The notes under the pieces were generated by a model, which worked only from the letters and a program-made list of their open reading frames with translations, ran no database searches and was not told where the DNA came from. 60,592 nt of DNA from an uncultured Christensenella sp. (lineage in GTDB: Bacteria > Bacillota > Clostridia > Christensenellales > UBA3700). The DNA lies in NCBI GenBank assembly GCA_949290515.1, contig CASERZ010000009.1, forward strand, positions 1 to 60,592, read 5' to 3'. A program made the translations under genes and the position numbers. Below are positions 26,640 to 35,193 of the stretch, piece by piece (within the stretch, counting starts at the first letter, position 1; every line of letters starts with the position of its first letter).

Positions 26640-28175
26640 ATGATTAATCAGGAAACGTTACAGCTTAAACTCGCATCGCTCGTGGACTATGCCAAAAACA
26701 ACCTTTCTCTCCGTCAGGAAGACGAAAGCTACGTCGTAAACGCGCTGTTGGATATGTTTAAATTGGGAGCACCCGCATCTCAGACGGAAGCATACAAGGA
26801 TTTTCAGACCGATATCGTCGACCCTATTGTAGATTATGCGGTAGAAAACGGTATGACAACGCCCGAAGAAAGATTGCTTTTCGAAACCAAGCTTTTGGGA
26901 GTTGTTACTCCTATGCCCTCATCTGTTGTGGACAAATTCGACACTATTGCCGCAAACAAAGGAATAAAGGCTGCTACGGATTTTATGTACAAGCTCTCTA
27001 TCGCTAACAACTATATCCGTATGGTCGACATAAAGAAAAACATAAAATGGGAGCATACCGGTAAATTCGGAAAAATAGGTATCACTATCAACCTGTCAAA
27101 ACCCGAAAAAGACCCCAAACAAATCGCATTGGCAAAACTCTTGCCTAAGACAGGTTACCCTTCTTGCCTGCTTTGTCCCGAAAACGTAGGCTATGCAGGC
27201 AATCTCAATCATCCCGCAAGACAGACTTTGAGAATACTCCCTATCAAACTCGGCGGAGAAAACTGGTCGATGCAATACTCTCCTTATCAATATTACGAGG
27301 AGCACGTAATAGCACTTTCCAACGAACACAGACCTATGAACGTCAACGGCGACGCCTTGTTCAGACTTCTCGACTTCGTAGACCTCTTCCCTCATTACTT
27401 TATAGGCTCTAATGCCGCACTTCCTATCGTAGGCGGCTCTATTCTTACGCACGACCACTATCAGGGCGGAAGCAAAGTATTGCCTATGTTTGCCGTAGGA
27501 GAAAGAAAATATTATTCTTATGCAAAACTCAAAAACGTAAAAATCGCGATTGCCGATTGGTACAACAGCGTAGTAAGAGTAAGCGGAAAGAGTAAATTCG
27601 AAGTACACGAAGTAGCTACCTACGTACTTGACAAATGGCACGACTGGACAGACGAAAGCGTAGGCGTAATATGCAAAACTACCGAACAGCACAATGCCGT
27701 AACCCCTATCGCAAGAAAAGAGGGAGACAACTATATCATAGATTTGATTTTGCGTAACAACCGTACGGACGATGAGCATCCTTTCGGAATTTTCCATCCC
27801 GAAGAGAGATTGCACAATATCAAAAAAGAAGGCATCGGCATAATCGAGGTAATGGGCTTGTTTATCCTTCCCGGCAGACTTAAAAACGAGCTGGAAACTG
27901 TAAAAGAATATTTGACGGGCAAACAAAATCTCAACCTGAAGGAGCTTAACAACCCCGAAAATCCTATGTTCAAGCACGCACAGATGATTGTCCAACTCGT
28001 AAATGACAACGGCTCAAATTGCGAAAAAGTCTTTGCAGACAAAGTCGTAGAAAATTACGTAAACAACGCTTGCGAACAAATTCTCGAATACACCGCCGTA
28101 TTCAAAAACGACGAAAAAGGACAGACCGCTTTCGAAAAGTTTATGACCGAAGGATTGGGCTTCAAAGAAGCATAA
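26640..28175 (+). CDS. galT: UDP-glucose-hexose-1-phosphate uridylyltransferase, class II GalT
   Basis: 511 residues, the length of the Gram-positive class II enzymes (class I are about 350). Motifs: KTGYPSCLLCPENVGYAG, EHVIALSNEHRPM, and the active-site segment THDHYQGGSK, where class II enzymes carry their conserved histidines. It swaps UMP between UDP-glucose and galactose-1-phosphate in the Leloir pathway. GAGAGG precedes the ATG. No galE is in the window. Confidence 0.95.
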   Translation: MINQETLQLKLASLVDYAKNNLSLRQEDESYVVNALLDMFKLGAPASQTEAYKDFQTDIVDPIVDYAVENGMTTPEERLLFETKLLGVVTPMPSSVVDKFDTIAANKGIKAATDFMYKLSIANNYIRMVDIKKNIKWEHTGKFGKIGITINLSKPEKDPKQIALAKLLPKTGYPSCLLCPENVGYAGNLNHPARQTLRILPIKLGGENWSMQYSPYQYYEEHVIALSNEHRPMNVNGDALFRLLDFVDLFPHYFIGSNAALPIVGGSILTHDHYQGGSKVLPMFAVGERKYYSYAKLKNVKIAIADWYNSVVRVSGKSKFEVHEVATYVLDKWHDWTDESVGVICKTTEQHNAVTPIARKEGDNYIIDLILRNNRTDDEHPFGIFHPEERLHNIKKEGIGIIEVMGLFILPGRLKNELETVKEYLTGKQNLNLKELNNPENPMFKHAQMIVQLVNDNGSNCEKVFADKVVENYVNNACEQILEYTAVFKNDEKGQTAFEKFMTEGLGFKEA

Positions 28176-28194
28176 AATCTAAAAACAAAAATCG

Positions 28195-28222
28195 AGAGGA
28201 CTACTTTGTAGTCCTCTTTTTT
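28195..28222 (+). terminator. Terminator of galT
   Basis: GAGGACTAC-TTT-GTAGTCCTC followed by T-run: perfect 9-bp stem. Confidence 0.95.
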
Positions 28223-28280
28223 GTTCTTTCTTTACGGATATTTAATTTTACTAATTCGCTAAAGCATTTCGCTAGAAAAT

Positions 28281-28457
28281 AAAACACCACCCTCGTGCGA
28301 CTGCGGAGAGTGGTATCAATTTTGATTTATTACTAAACTTTGGCAAGCACAGATTGAGTAACAAAGTTACAATTTTGAAAAGAAAAAACACCGCCCTCAC
28401 GCGACCGCGGAGAGTGGTATCAATTTTGATTTATTACTAAACTTTGGCAAGCACAGA
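28281..28457. repeat. Two tandem copies of a ~104-bp unit
   Basis: Copies begin at 28281 and 28385. The first 73 bp of each (AAAACACC... to ...GCAAGCACAGA) differ at four positions; the following 30 bp are more diverged but alignable. Each copy contains a hairpin pairing ACCACCCTC or ACCGCCCTC with GAGAGTGGT. Between them the A-to-G change keeps pairing as G-T. The unit lies between the galT terminator and recR and encodes nothing I can see. Confidence 0.75.
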
Positions 28458-28574
28458 GATTAGTACAGAGTTGCGATTTTGAAGAGAGTTCGCGAGCGGA
28501 GCGTACTAAGCGTACGTGACCGAGCGTAACTGCTCGCGCAAAATCGCAAATATGTGCTGATATATGTGCTTGCC
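28446..28574. repeat. 129-bp long imperfect palindrome at the 3' end of recR
   Basis: Nested inverted repeats: GGCAAGCACA (28446-28455) with TGTGCTTGCC (28565-28574), then TTGCGATTTTG (28471-28481) with CAAAATCGCAA (28539-28549), then CGCGAGC (28491-28497) with GCTCGCG (28532-28538). The outer arm overlaps the recR stop codon. No T-run follows on either strand, so it is not a standard terminator. It resembles a MITE or foldback element, or a REP-like 3' stabilising structure. Confidence 0.65.
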
Positions 28575-29158
28575 TAATATTCTTTGCGGTCCGCCAAAGC
28601 CCTAGCCAACGACACCTCGTCGGTATACTCTATATCGCTTCCCATCGATATACCGCTGGCAAGACGCGTTACTTTGATACCCATAGGCTTGATTAAGCGC
28701 GCAATATAAGTCGCGGTTGCTTCGCCGTCGATATCGGGATTGGTAGCCATAATAACTTCTTTAACTCCGACAAGACGGGACATAAGCTCTTTGATGCGAA
28801 TATCGTCTACGCCTTTGCCCTGCATAGGATTAAGCGTGCCTTGCAAAACGTGATATACGCCGTTATAATCTTTGATTTTTTCAAAAGCCACGATATCTTT
28901 GGGCTCTTTGACTACGCAGATTACTGAGTTATCTCTCGTCTTACATATATCGCAAATATCTTCGTCGGTGTAGTTGCCGCAGATTTTGCAATAATGTATG
29001 CTTTTTTTAGTTTCAATCAAAGCTTTTGCAAACTCCTCTACTTCCTCTTCCGACATATTGATTATCTTATATGCGTATCTCTGTGCAGTCTTTGCACCTA
29101 CGCCCGGAAGTTTGGAAAACTGTGCTACAAGCCTCGACAAAGGTTGATAATATGCCAT
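28574..29158 (-). CDS. recR: Recombination mediator protein RecR
   Basis: 194 residues from MAYYQPLSRL. The ybaB stop TGA is one base upstream of this ATG, so translation is probably coupled; the frame further upstream runs antiparallel to nothing useful. Helix-hairpin-helix LPGVGAKTAQR (about 17-27), zinc site C57-C60-C69-C72, Toprim domain starting VICVVKEPKD, and a C-terminal Walker-like segment are visible. RecR works with RecO/RecF to load RecA at gaps. The stop codon lies inside a long palindrome. Confidence 0.95.
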   Translation of the reverse strand: MAYYQPLSRLVAQFSKLPGVGAKTAQRYAYKIINMSEEEVEEFAKALIETKKSIHYCKICGNYTDEDICDICKTRDNSVICVVKEPKDIVAFEKIKDYNGVYHVLQGTLNPMQGKGVDDIRIKELMSRLVGVKEVIMATNPDIDGEATATYIARLIKPMGIKVTRLASGISMGSDIEYTDEVSLARALADRKEY

Positions 29159-29159
29159 A

Positions 29160-29483
29160 TCAGATACCGAGTCCTGCGAATTTACCCATTTTCTCTTCTT
29201 TGATTCCGTCGGCCTTTTCACTTGCATCGTTGAATGCCGCTACGATAAGGTCTTCGAGCATTTCTACGTCCTCAGGGTCTACAGCCTCAGGTTTGATTTT
29301 GATTGCAGAAAGTTGCTTTTCGCAGGTCATAGTAACTTCTACGAGTCCGCCGCCACTGGTACCCGTTACCTCGAGTTCCTTGAGTGCCTCTTGAGCCTCC
29401 TGAAGTTCCTGTTGCATCTTTTGGGCTTGCTTCATAAGCTGTTGCATATTGCCCATTCCGCCGAATCCGCCGAATTTTCCCAT
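29160..29483 (-). CDS. ybaB: YbaB/EbfC family nucleoid-associated protein
   Basis: 107 residues. A Gly/Met-rich N-terminus (GKFGGFGGMGNMQQLM) is followed by a Gln/Glu-rich helix, then the conserved VTGTSGGGLVEVTMTCE strand region and DLIVAAFNDA helix. Dimeric DNA-binding protein of the nucleoid, conserved between dnaX and recR in most bacteria. AAGGAG precedes the ATG. Confidence 0.96.
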   Translation of the reverse strand: MGKFGGFGGMGNMQQLMKQAQKMQQELQEAQEALKELEVTGTSGGGLVEVTMTCEKQLSAIKIKPEAVDPEDVEMLEDLIVAAFNDASEKADGIKEEKMGKFAGLGI

Positions 29484-29511
29484 ATTAAAGTCTCCTTTTT
29501 ATGACTGATTT

Positions 29512-31044
29512 TTATTTATCCGATTTTGACGAATTGGTTATGTTGACCATTTCCTCGTCAAAAAGGTTTTGTACTTTTTTTATATCCTTATTGAGAGCTT
29601 CTTCCTTGTTGAAAAATCTGATAGAAAGCTCTGTTATCTCGAAGTATCGCTTTTTGATGACGTTTTCAAACATTTTGATGTATTGTTTTATTGCGGGAAG
29701 ACTCTTTTCGTTTTCCACGTTAATATACAATACTCCGTTGTCGAATGTAAGCATTTCCGCCGTTACTCCTACGGCGCAAGCGTAAGCCTGTTGAGTTTGC
29801 GCACCTGTGCTAATCGTATTGAGCAAATAGCCCCATACTTCTCCTAAGTCAAGTTTGAGCGACTCGTCTATCTCGTTGTAATGTTTTGCAAACAACCTTA
29901 TTTTTGCCTCTATATCCTTCAGACGTCTCAGTACTGCGTCTTCGTCGAGGTCAATGGTCAAATCGCACGCCTTCGCTACGCTCATCTCTAACATTATTGC
30001 AGGAGAAGACGAAACCCTGAGACTGTTTTCTATTCCTACAAAAATCTCTATTATGCGTACAAGATTATTGTTATCCGTATGATTTGCCACGTCGCACAAC
30101 TTGGCATATATATCCTTGGGAAGCGCTAAAAACTTGTTGGCATTTGTGCAATTGAGAATATACAGAAGATTGCGCATCATCTTTGCTATGTCTTTTGCAA
30201 GAAGCTCTACACTCTTACCCAAAGACAGAATCTTTTCCGTAAGTTCGAGCGCGCCCTGAGTATTATGGTCCACGATATGCGAACACAACTCTACCGTCAT
30301 AGCGGGAGAGCTTGCTCCCAAGACCTCGAGCACGTCCTCATAAGTTATCTTGCCGTCGGTATAGGACATACACATATCGGCAACCGACAGCATATCTCTT
30401 ACGCTTCCGTCGCCTGCTTCGGCAATAGCTCTTACGCCTTCGAGCTGGTATTCTCTACCCTCTTTGTCCAAAATAGAGCAAAGATAGTCCGTAAGTTCCT
30501 GCGTAGACAACAGTCTGAAGTCAAATCGCATACACCTGGACAATATAGTCTGAGGTATCTTATGCACTTCTGTCGTCGCAAGTATAAACACAGTATGCGC
30601 GGGAGGCTCCTCCAAAGTCTTCAGCAGTGCGTTAAACGCCTGAGGCGTAAGCATATGCACTTCGTCAATAATATACACTTTGTACTTTCCCGCAACGGGT
30701 ACGTATTTCACCTTTTCAATAAGGTCGCGGATATCGTCTACGCTATTGTTGGACGCAGCGTCCATCTCGAGGATATCCATATTGTTTGCACTCGAGAGAG
30801 CCTTGCAAACCTCACACTTTCCGCAAGGAGAGCCGTCTTTCAAAGGATGCAGACAGTTGATAGCTTTGGCAAAAATCTTAGCGGTCGAAGTTTTACCCGT
30901 ACCTCGCGTTCCCGTAAACAAATATGCGTGTGATATTTTAGAATTGAGAACGGCATTGGACAAAGTGCGAATAATGTGCCTTTGTCCAAGCATTTTTTCA
31001 AAAGTATCGGGTCTGTATTTTCTGTATAAAGATGTGTATGCCAT
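29512..31044 (-). CDS. dnaX: DNA polymerase III subunit gamma/tau
   Basis: 510 residues. AAA+ clamp-loader ATPase: Walker A GTRGTGKTS, four zinc Cys (C-x8-C-x2-C-x2-C in the CLHPLKDGSPCGKCEVC segment), Walker B IIDEVHML, sensor SRCMRFDF. Domain III and a C-terminal segment for polymerase contact follow. At 510 residues the tau part is short compared with E. coli tau. I see no slippery A6-type frameshift site for a separate gamma form. It heads dnaX-ybaB-recR. Confidence 0.96.
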   Translation of the reverse strand: MAYTSLYRKYRPDTFEKMLGQRHIIRTLSNAVLNSKISHAYLFTGTRGTGKTSTAKIFAKAINCLHPLKDGSPCGKCEVCKALSSANNMDILEMDAASNNSVDDIRDLIEKVKYVPVAGKYKVYIIDEVHMLTPQAFNALLKTLEEPPAHTVFILATTEVHKIPQTILSRCMRFDFRLLSTQELTDYLCSILDKEGREYQLEGVRAIAEAGDGSVRDMLSVADMCMSYTDGKITYEDVLEVLGASSPAMTVELCSHIVDHNTQGALELTEKILSLGKSVELLAKDIAKMMRNLLYILNCTNANKFLALPKDIYAKLCDVANHTDNNNLVRIIEIFVGIENSLRVSSSPAIMLEMSVAKACDLTIDLDEDAVLRRLKDIEAKIRLFAKHYNEIDESLKLDLGEVWGYLLNTISTGAQTQQAYACAVGVTAEMLTFDNGVLYINVENEKSLPAIKQYIKMFENVIKKRYFEITELSIRFFNKEEALNKDIKKVQNLFDEEMVNITNSSKSDK

Positions 31045-31064
31045 AAGTCCTTCAAATATACTAC

Positions 31065-31090
31065 AAAGGCTATCTCGAGGGATAGCCTTT
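31065..31090 (-). terminator. Hairpin after the GPH symporter gene
   Basis: AAAGGCTATC / GATAGCCTTT with a six-base loop. The T-tract on the minus strand is poor, so termination before dnaX may be partial. Confidence 0.6.
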
Positions 31091-31119
31091 GCGTATTTTA
31101 TTTGTTATGTGTCGATAAA

Positions 31120-32850
31120 TTATTCTTTTTTACCGTCCGCGCCCTCATCGTCAACGCTCTTTTCGTCAGACTTGATATTGTCCTTATCGAGTTCGGAGAT
31201 TTCGATTGCGTCAACCGTCACGGTTTCTTCTACGTTGCCGTCTGCATCTTCGGAGAACGTGTAGGTTTCACCGAGTTCAGACAAGTCGTCGATACCTAAG
31301 ATTTCAAAAATTTGTGCGTATACTTCGTCCGCATGCTTAGGGTCGATTGCCTTGAGTGCGTTAAGGAATTCGCCCTCTTCTGTTTCGGTTATAGTACCCG
31401 CAGCTTTCTTTCTTGCAAGAACTCTCGCAACCGCCTCAACCTGTCTCTTTTCGGTAAAGGTATAGAAGAACAGAGGAATAGCGCAAGCAAACATCGAAAG
31501 TCCGCAAAGAAGCGTAGTAGCCATCCAGTTACCTTTGACAACTTCTTGGAAAGTAGCGCTGTTGATTATTTCCTCGGTCAAATCTTCGACCGCGATTTCG
31601 TCGTAACCGAAGCTTCCGAGTACCATAAGAGTAACGAATGCGGTAAGTGCCATACCTATCTTAGATATAAAGGTCTGCATACTGAAGCATATACCTTCTG
31701 CTCTCTCTCCAGTCTTATCTTCGAGATAGTCGATAGAGTCGGCAATCATAGAATACGTAAGTATGTTACTGAATCCCGAAGGAATACCTGCCAAAATTAT
31801 TATTATGTAAAAAGCAATCTGCGAAGCAGTACTTGTTCCGTTGGACTTAAGTCCTATGAAGTAAAGAATTACGAGAAGTATACCGCCGATGATGTGCGAC
31901 CAGAGGAAAATGGTCTTTTTGCCGAATTTCTTTGAGAGTACGGGAGTCAAAAGCGTTGCCGCAAGACCGCCGGGAACTACGAGCAAGAATATTACGGACG
32001 CAAGGCCGGTGCTTCTCAAATTGTAAGTTGCATAGTAATATGCAGTCGTCATATAAATCGTACGGAGACCGCCGAGAACGCCGACCAAAATCATTATGAG
32101 AATAGGCTTATTCTTTACAAGCAAAGAAAGATTTTTCTTAAGAGAAGCTTTACTCTTTTCGTCATAAAATCTTTCTTTCGTATTCTTAAAACCAATCCAG
32201 AACGTAGGAATTGCCATAAGTACGCTGACTATTGCGCATACGAGATATATCCAAACAAGGTTATCTTTTCCAAACTTCTTGTCCGCAACGATAGGAATAA
32301 CAACCGATACGAGACCGCTACCGATAGTACAGAAAAGACGTGCAATCGTCAAAAGCGTATTTCTCTTTTCGGTATCGGAAGTCATAGAAGAAGACAATCC
32401 CCAGTAAGGTACGTCAACGGACGTATAAGCTATACCCCACATCAGGTATATTACGGTAGAATAAGCGAACTTTGCGCCCATACTCCAGCTGGGGAACGAC
32501 GTAAACAACAGTATCGTAAGTATAGCTATCGGAATAGGCGAAAATTTGAGATAAGGTCTCATCTTGCCCCATTTGCTCTTCGTCATATCAACGAAGGTAC
32601 CCATTACGGGGTCGTTGAACGCGTCGAAAAGTCTTGCTGCAAGGAACATCCAAGCAAGCCAAGAAGCGTATACGCCTGCAACGTCTGTCATATAAATCAT
32701 AAAGAAGGTGGTAACCAACTGACAGATAATGTTCTGACCCAAACCTGCTACGGAGTAGGACAAAACTTCTTTAGGCTGCATCTCTTCGGGTTTTGTGGGG
32801 TCAGTGCCCATCATTTTGCAAAGAAACTTGTTTTCATTGATAGAAGCCAT
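31120..32850 (-). CDS. GPH-family (glycoside/pentoside/hexuronide) sugar:cation symporter
   Basis: 576 residues, MFS fold with twelve membrane segments in residues about 30-480. GPH features include LFDAFNDPVMGTFVDMTKSKWGKMRPY after the second segment and the VPYWGLSSSM motif. The natural substrate cannot be read from sequence. The last 95 or so residues are cytoplasmic, polar and strongly acidic, ending DDEGADGKKE; no EIIA-like regulatory domain is seen in this tail. Monocistronic with its own promoter and hairpin. A start at ATG follows AAGGG at 12-nt spacing. Confidence 0.88.
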   Translation of the reverse strand: MASINENKFLCKMMGTDPTKPEEMQPKEVLSYSVAGLGQNIICQLVTTFFMIYMTDVAGVYASWLAWMFLAARLFDAFNDPVMGTFVDMTKSKWGKMRPYLKFSPIPIAILTILLFTSFPSWSMGAKFAYSTVIYLMWGIAYTSVDVPYWGLSSSMTSDTEKRNTLLTIARLFCTIGSGLVSVVIPIVADKKFGKDNLVWIYLVCAIVSVLMAIPTFWIGFKNTKERFYDEKSKASLKKNLSLLVKNKPILIMILVGVLGGLRTIYMTTAYYYATYNLRSTGLASVIFLLVVPGGLAATLLTPVLSKKFGKKTIFLWSHIIGGILLVILYFIGLKSNGTSTASQIAFYIIIILAGIPSGFSNILTYSMIADSIDYLEDKTGERAEGICFSMQTFISKIGMALTAFVTLMVLGSFGYDEIAVEDLTEEIINSATFQEVVKGNWMATTLLCGLSMFACAIPLFFYTFTEKRQVEAVARVLARKKAAGTITETEEGEFLNALKAIDPKHADEVYAQIFEILGIDDLSELGETYTFSEDADGNVEETVTVDAIEISELDKDNIKSDEKSVDDEGADGKKE

Positions 32851-32909
32851 AATTTTCTTTCCCTTTTAAATTTTAATCGTTGTAATAGGTTTCGTAAAAC
32901 ACCACAATA

Positions 32910-32938
32910 ATAATAACATAGTTATTAGACAAATGCAA
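32910..32938 (-). promoter_or_regulatory. Sigma-A promoter for the GPH symporter
   Basis: Minus strand TTGCAT (32938-32933), 17-bp spacer, TATTAT (32915-32910) with extended TG; 60 bp before the ATG. Confidence 0.65.
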
Positions 32939-33191
32939 TAACATATTTTGTAAAAATTTTTAATATAGGTATTTTTATATATAAATAGTTAAATATAGTA
33001 GTTTTTTGTGTGATATGTGATAAATTTCAAAAACACATTATAAAAGACAACTTAAATTTTTTATAATTTTAAGAAGTATTTTGCATTTGGAGCAAGGCTT
33101 ACGCATAAAATACCCTGCCCTTGTCAACAATAACAATCGACTAATAAAAAGCATAGTATTTATTAGGACAAAACTCACTTTGGAGATAACT

Positions 33192-33533
33192 ATGATAAAA
33201 CGAGGAGAATTGTATTATGCGGACCTCAGTCCCGTCGTAGGCAGTGAACAAGGTGGTATTCGTCCCGTACTGGTAGTGCAAAACGACGTAGGAAACAAAT
33301 ACAGTCCTACGATAATCGCGGCAGCCGTAACCAGTCAGATAAACAAAGCCAAACTTCCAACGCATATAGAGCTAAGCGCAAAGGAATACGGTCTTCAAAA
33401 GGATTCTGTCGTACTTCTCGAGCAAATACGTACGCTTGACAAACAGCGACTGAAAGACAAAATAGGCGAAGTACCACTTGACACAATGCAAAAAATCAAT
33501 CAGGCTCTTATGATAAGTCTGGGGTTTTATTGA
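33192..33533 (+). CDS. MazF/EndoA (PemK-like) endoribonuclease toxin
   Basis: 113 residues from [20 protein letters not shown] (TTGGAGAT 4 nt upstream); 37 upstream in-frame codons lack a ribosome site. Family motifs: [41 protein letters not shown]. EndoA-type toxins cut single-stranded mRNA at short sites. The usual antitoxin gene (EndoAI/MazE), expected just upstream on the same strand, is not present: 32939-33191 has no convincing reading frame. Either the antitoxin is elsewhere, is a non-homologous one, or this is a domesticated solo copy, as several Clostridia seem to carry. Confidence 0.92.
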   Translation: MIKRGELYYADLSPVVGSEQGGIRPVLVVQNDVGNKYSPTIIAAAVTSQINKAKLPTHIELSAKEYGLQKDSVVLLEQIRTLDKQRLKDKIGEVPLDTMQKINQALMISLGFY

Positions 33534-33622
33534 TTATACCGCCGCTACGCAACTCAGACAGGCTGTAACTGTGTGTTTTTCGCCCTTTGCGCTTCGTCAT
33601 CATCGTAATACATACAGTATTA

Positions 33623-33994
33623 CTTCTTCTTTCTTAGCGCAAATCATCACAAAACACTCTACTTACAGTTCTGTCTTCTTTGCCTAGCGACGGTATTTTC
33701 TTTGTGTATTATATTAAAACTTAATTACATACGGAGCGTATTTGCATTGTCTGCGCACTTCGCCTTGTAACTACGCGCAATCTGCGCATTTTAAATTGCG
33801 TAGCACCTTTGCCATAGCAAAGGCAAGTGCCTATCTCTCCTCGGCGGTATATTTTCTATATTTTTCTTACCGAATTATCTAATATATAAGCGGATATCTT
33901 CTTCTTTCTTAGCGCAAATCATCACAAAACACTCTACTTACAGCTCTGTCTTCTTTGCCTAGCGACGGTATTTTTTTGTACTTATTATTTTTAA
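33623..33994. repeat. ~90-bp dispersed direct repeat, two copies
   Basis: Copies start at 33623 and 33898 (275 bp apart) with CTTCTTCTTTCTTAGCGC and run to GCGACGGTATTTT. Only one difference (GTT versus GCT) was found over about 85 bp, so duplication or conversion is recent or the sequence is constrained. Confidence 0.85.
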
Positions 33995-34022
33995 ATTATC
34001 TAACATAAAAACTTAAAAAACC

Positions 34023-34470
34023 GAGTGGAAGAAAGGCGCTGAGCTTAAGCCGCATAGCGGTGCGAAAGCAGTCTGAGACGAAAAACAGGCGCATATACAA
34101 GGCGAGAGACGAAGGCAATACTTGCCACATTGTCAAGGCTTATAACAAACTATTTACACTAACCCAAACACAAAATGAGCGGAAGAAAGGCGCTGAGCTT
34201 GCGCCTTCGGTGCAAAGCAATTTAATAAGGCAGATTGCCGTTCAGACGAGGCGAGAGATGAAGGCAATACTAGCTGTATTGTCAAGTCGCTCAACAAACT
34301 ATATACACTATCAAAAACACAAACCGAGCGGAAGAAAGGCGCTGAGCATAAGCCGCATAGCGGTGAGAAAGCAGTCTAAAGAGAAAAATAGGCATATAGA
34401 CGAGGCGAGGGACGAAGGCAATACTTGCCGTATTGTCAAGTCACTCAACAAAGTATATATGCCTATTTTA
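34023..34470. repeat. Three tandem ~150-bp repeats with conserved hairpins
   Basis: Units begin at 34023, 34177 and 34326 with GAG(T/C)GGAAGAAAGGCGCTGAGC. Unit periods are 154 and 149 bp. Each contains GGCAATAC...GTATTGTC, an 8-bp hairpin with a G-T pair; the loop differs (TTGCC, TAGCT). The first unit has mismatches at the base next to the loop. A GCCGC-ATA-GCGGT hairpin occurs in units 1 and 3. A fragment of the unit start appears inverted at about 34491-34506. Confidence 0.8.
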
Positions 34471-34514
34471 CCTTTAGACCTTATGCGAGAAGCCTTTCTT
34501 CCGCTCTCGCATTC

Positions 34515-35150
34515 TTACGCTCTAACAAAATTAGTACGGATACCGCTTTCGTTCTTAGGCGGCTCGATACCTTTTTCTTTGCCTGCCTGTATGCACTCCA
34601 TAAGCCATACGAGATTGCGCGCGGCGTTACGCAATGTCATAAGACCTTCCTTATCTTCTTCGACTTCCTGAGGCGTATTGCCGTGCACCATTGTCCAGTA
34701 ACTAGACGAAGCAACAGGCATTTGCGCTATGGTAAAATACTTATTGATTACGTCAAGTGACGCGGTAGTGCCCGCACGTCTTGCGCTGGCAACGGCAAAA
34801 GCGGGTTTATGCTTGAACACTCTTCCGCCCGCGTAAAACATTCTGTCGAGAAGCGAAAGCACTCTTCCGCTGGGGTGTGCATAATATACGGGCGTACCGA
34901 ATACGAAACCGTCGCAATCTTTTGCCTTTGCGATAAGCGTATTGACTATGTCATCATCGAAAATGCACGTGTTGTTTTTAAGGACTGCCCCGCACTTGTT
35001 GCAACCTATGCAATCCCTTACGGGTGCGCCACCGAGATTGACTATCTCATACTCCACTCCCTTTTCTTCAAGGATACATACCACCTCTTGCAAGGCTCTT
35101 GCCGTACAGCCCTGAGGTTTTGCACTTCCGTTGATAAGTAATACTTTCAT
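34515..35150 (-). CDS. Flavodoxin-like NAD(P)H-dependent FMN reductase
   Basis: 211 residues. The N-terminal FMN phosphate loop is MKVLLINGSAKPQGCTARAL. CIGCNKCGAVLKNNTCIFDDD follows (about 48-68), a Cys cluster typical of iron-sulfur flavoprotein-like reductases; GTPVYYAHPSGRV binds the flavin ring region. Substrate unknown; roles in redox balance or quinone and nitro reduction are known for the family. Last gene of the ygiQ-recX-nnr unit (43 bp after nnr). AAGGAG precedes the ATG. Confidence 0.85.
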   Translation of the reverse strand: MKVLLINGSAKPQGCTARALQEVVCILEEKGVEYEIVNLGGAPVRDCIGCNKCGAVLKNNTCIFDDDIVNTLIAKAKDCDGFVFGTPVYYAHPSGRVLSLLDRMFYAGGRVFKHKPAFAVASARRAGTTASLDVINKYFTIAQMPVASSSYWTMVHGNTPQEVEEDKEGLMTLRNAARNLVWLMECIQAGKEKGIEPPKNESGIRTNFVRA

Positions 35151-35193
35151 ATTCTATACTCCTTATATTGATGATAATCTTATTTAATCGTAA

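Larger units (their letters stand above)
33534..34514. other. Gene-free 980-bp repeat region
   Basis: No credible gene. It holds two direct repeats of about 90 bp (33623 and 33898), several hairpins (for example CCTTTGC-CATA-GCAAAGG near 33809), and three tandem units of about 150 bp (34023-34470). An open frame of 203 codons crosses the tandem units on the plus strand; it has no ribosome site and repeat-like composition, and ends inside the neighbouring minus-strand gene. Confidence 0.7.

Noticed and set aside
28446..28574. Terminator of dnaX-ybaB-recR
   Set aside because: The palindrome is long, but no T-run follows on the minus strand, and the arm overlaps the stop codon.
29512..31044. 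Programmed frameshift in dnaX
   Set aside because: No slippery A-run with following stem was visible near the domain III end.
33081..33191. N-terminal extension of mazF or an overlapping antitoxin
   Set aside because: No ribosome site and no helix-turn-helix or ribbon-helix-helix pattern; toxin homology starts at MIKRGELYY.
34023..34470. CRISPR array
   Set aside because: Units are about 150 bp and similar throughout; there are no short unique spacers and no cas genes.
34060..34671. Open frame of 203 codons on the plus strand
   Set aside because: It crosses the three tandem repeats, has no ribosome site, a composition typical of translated repeats, and its end overlaps the flavoprotein gene on the other strand.
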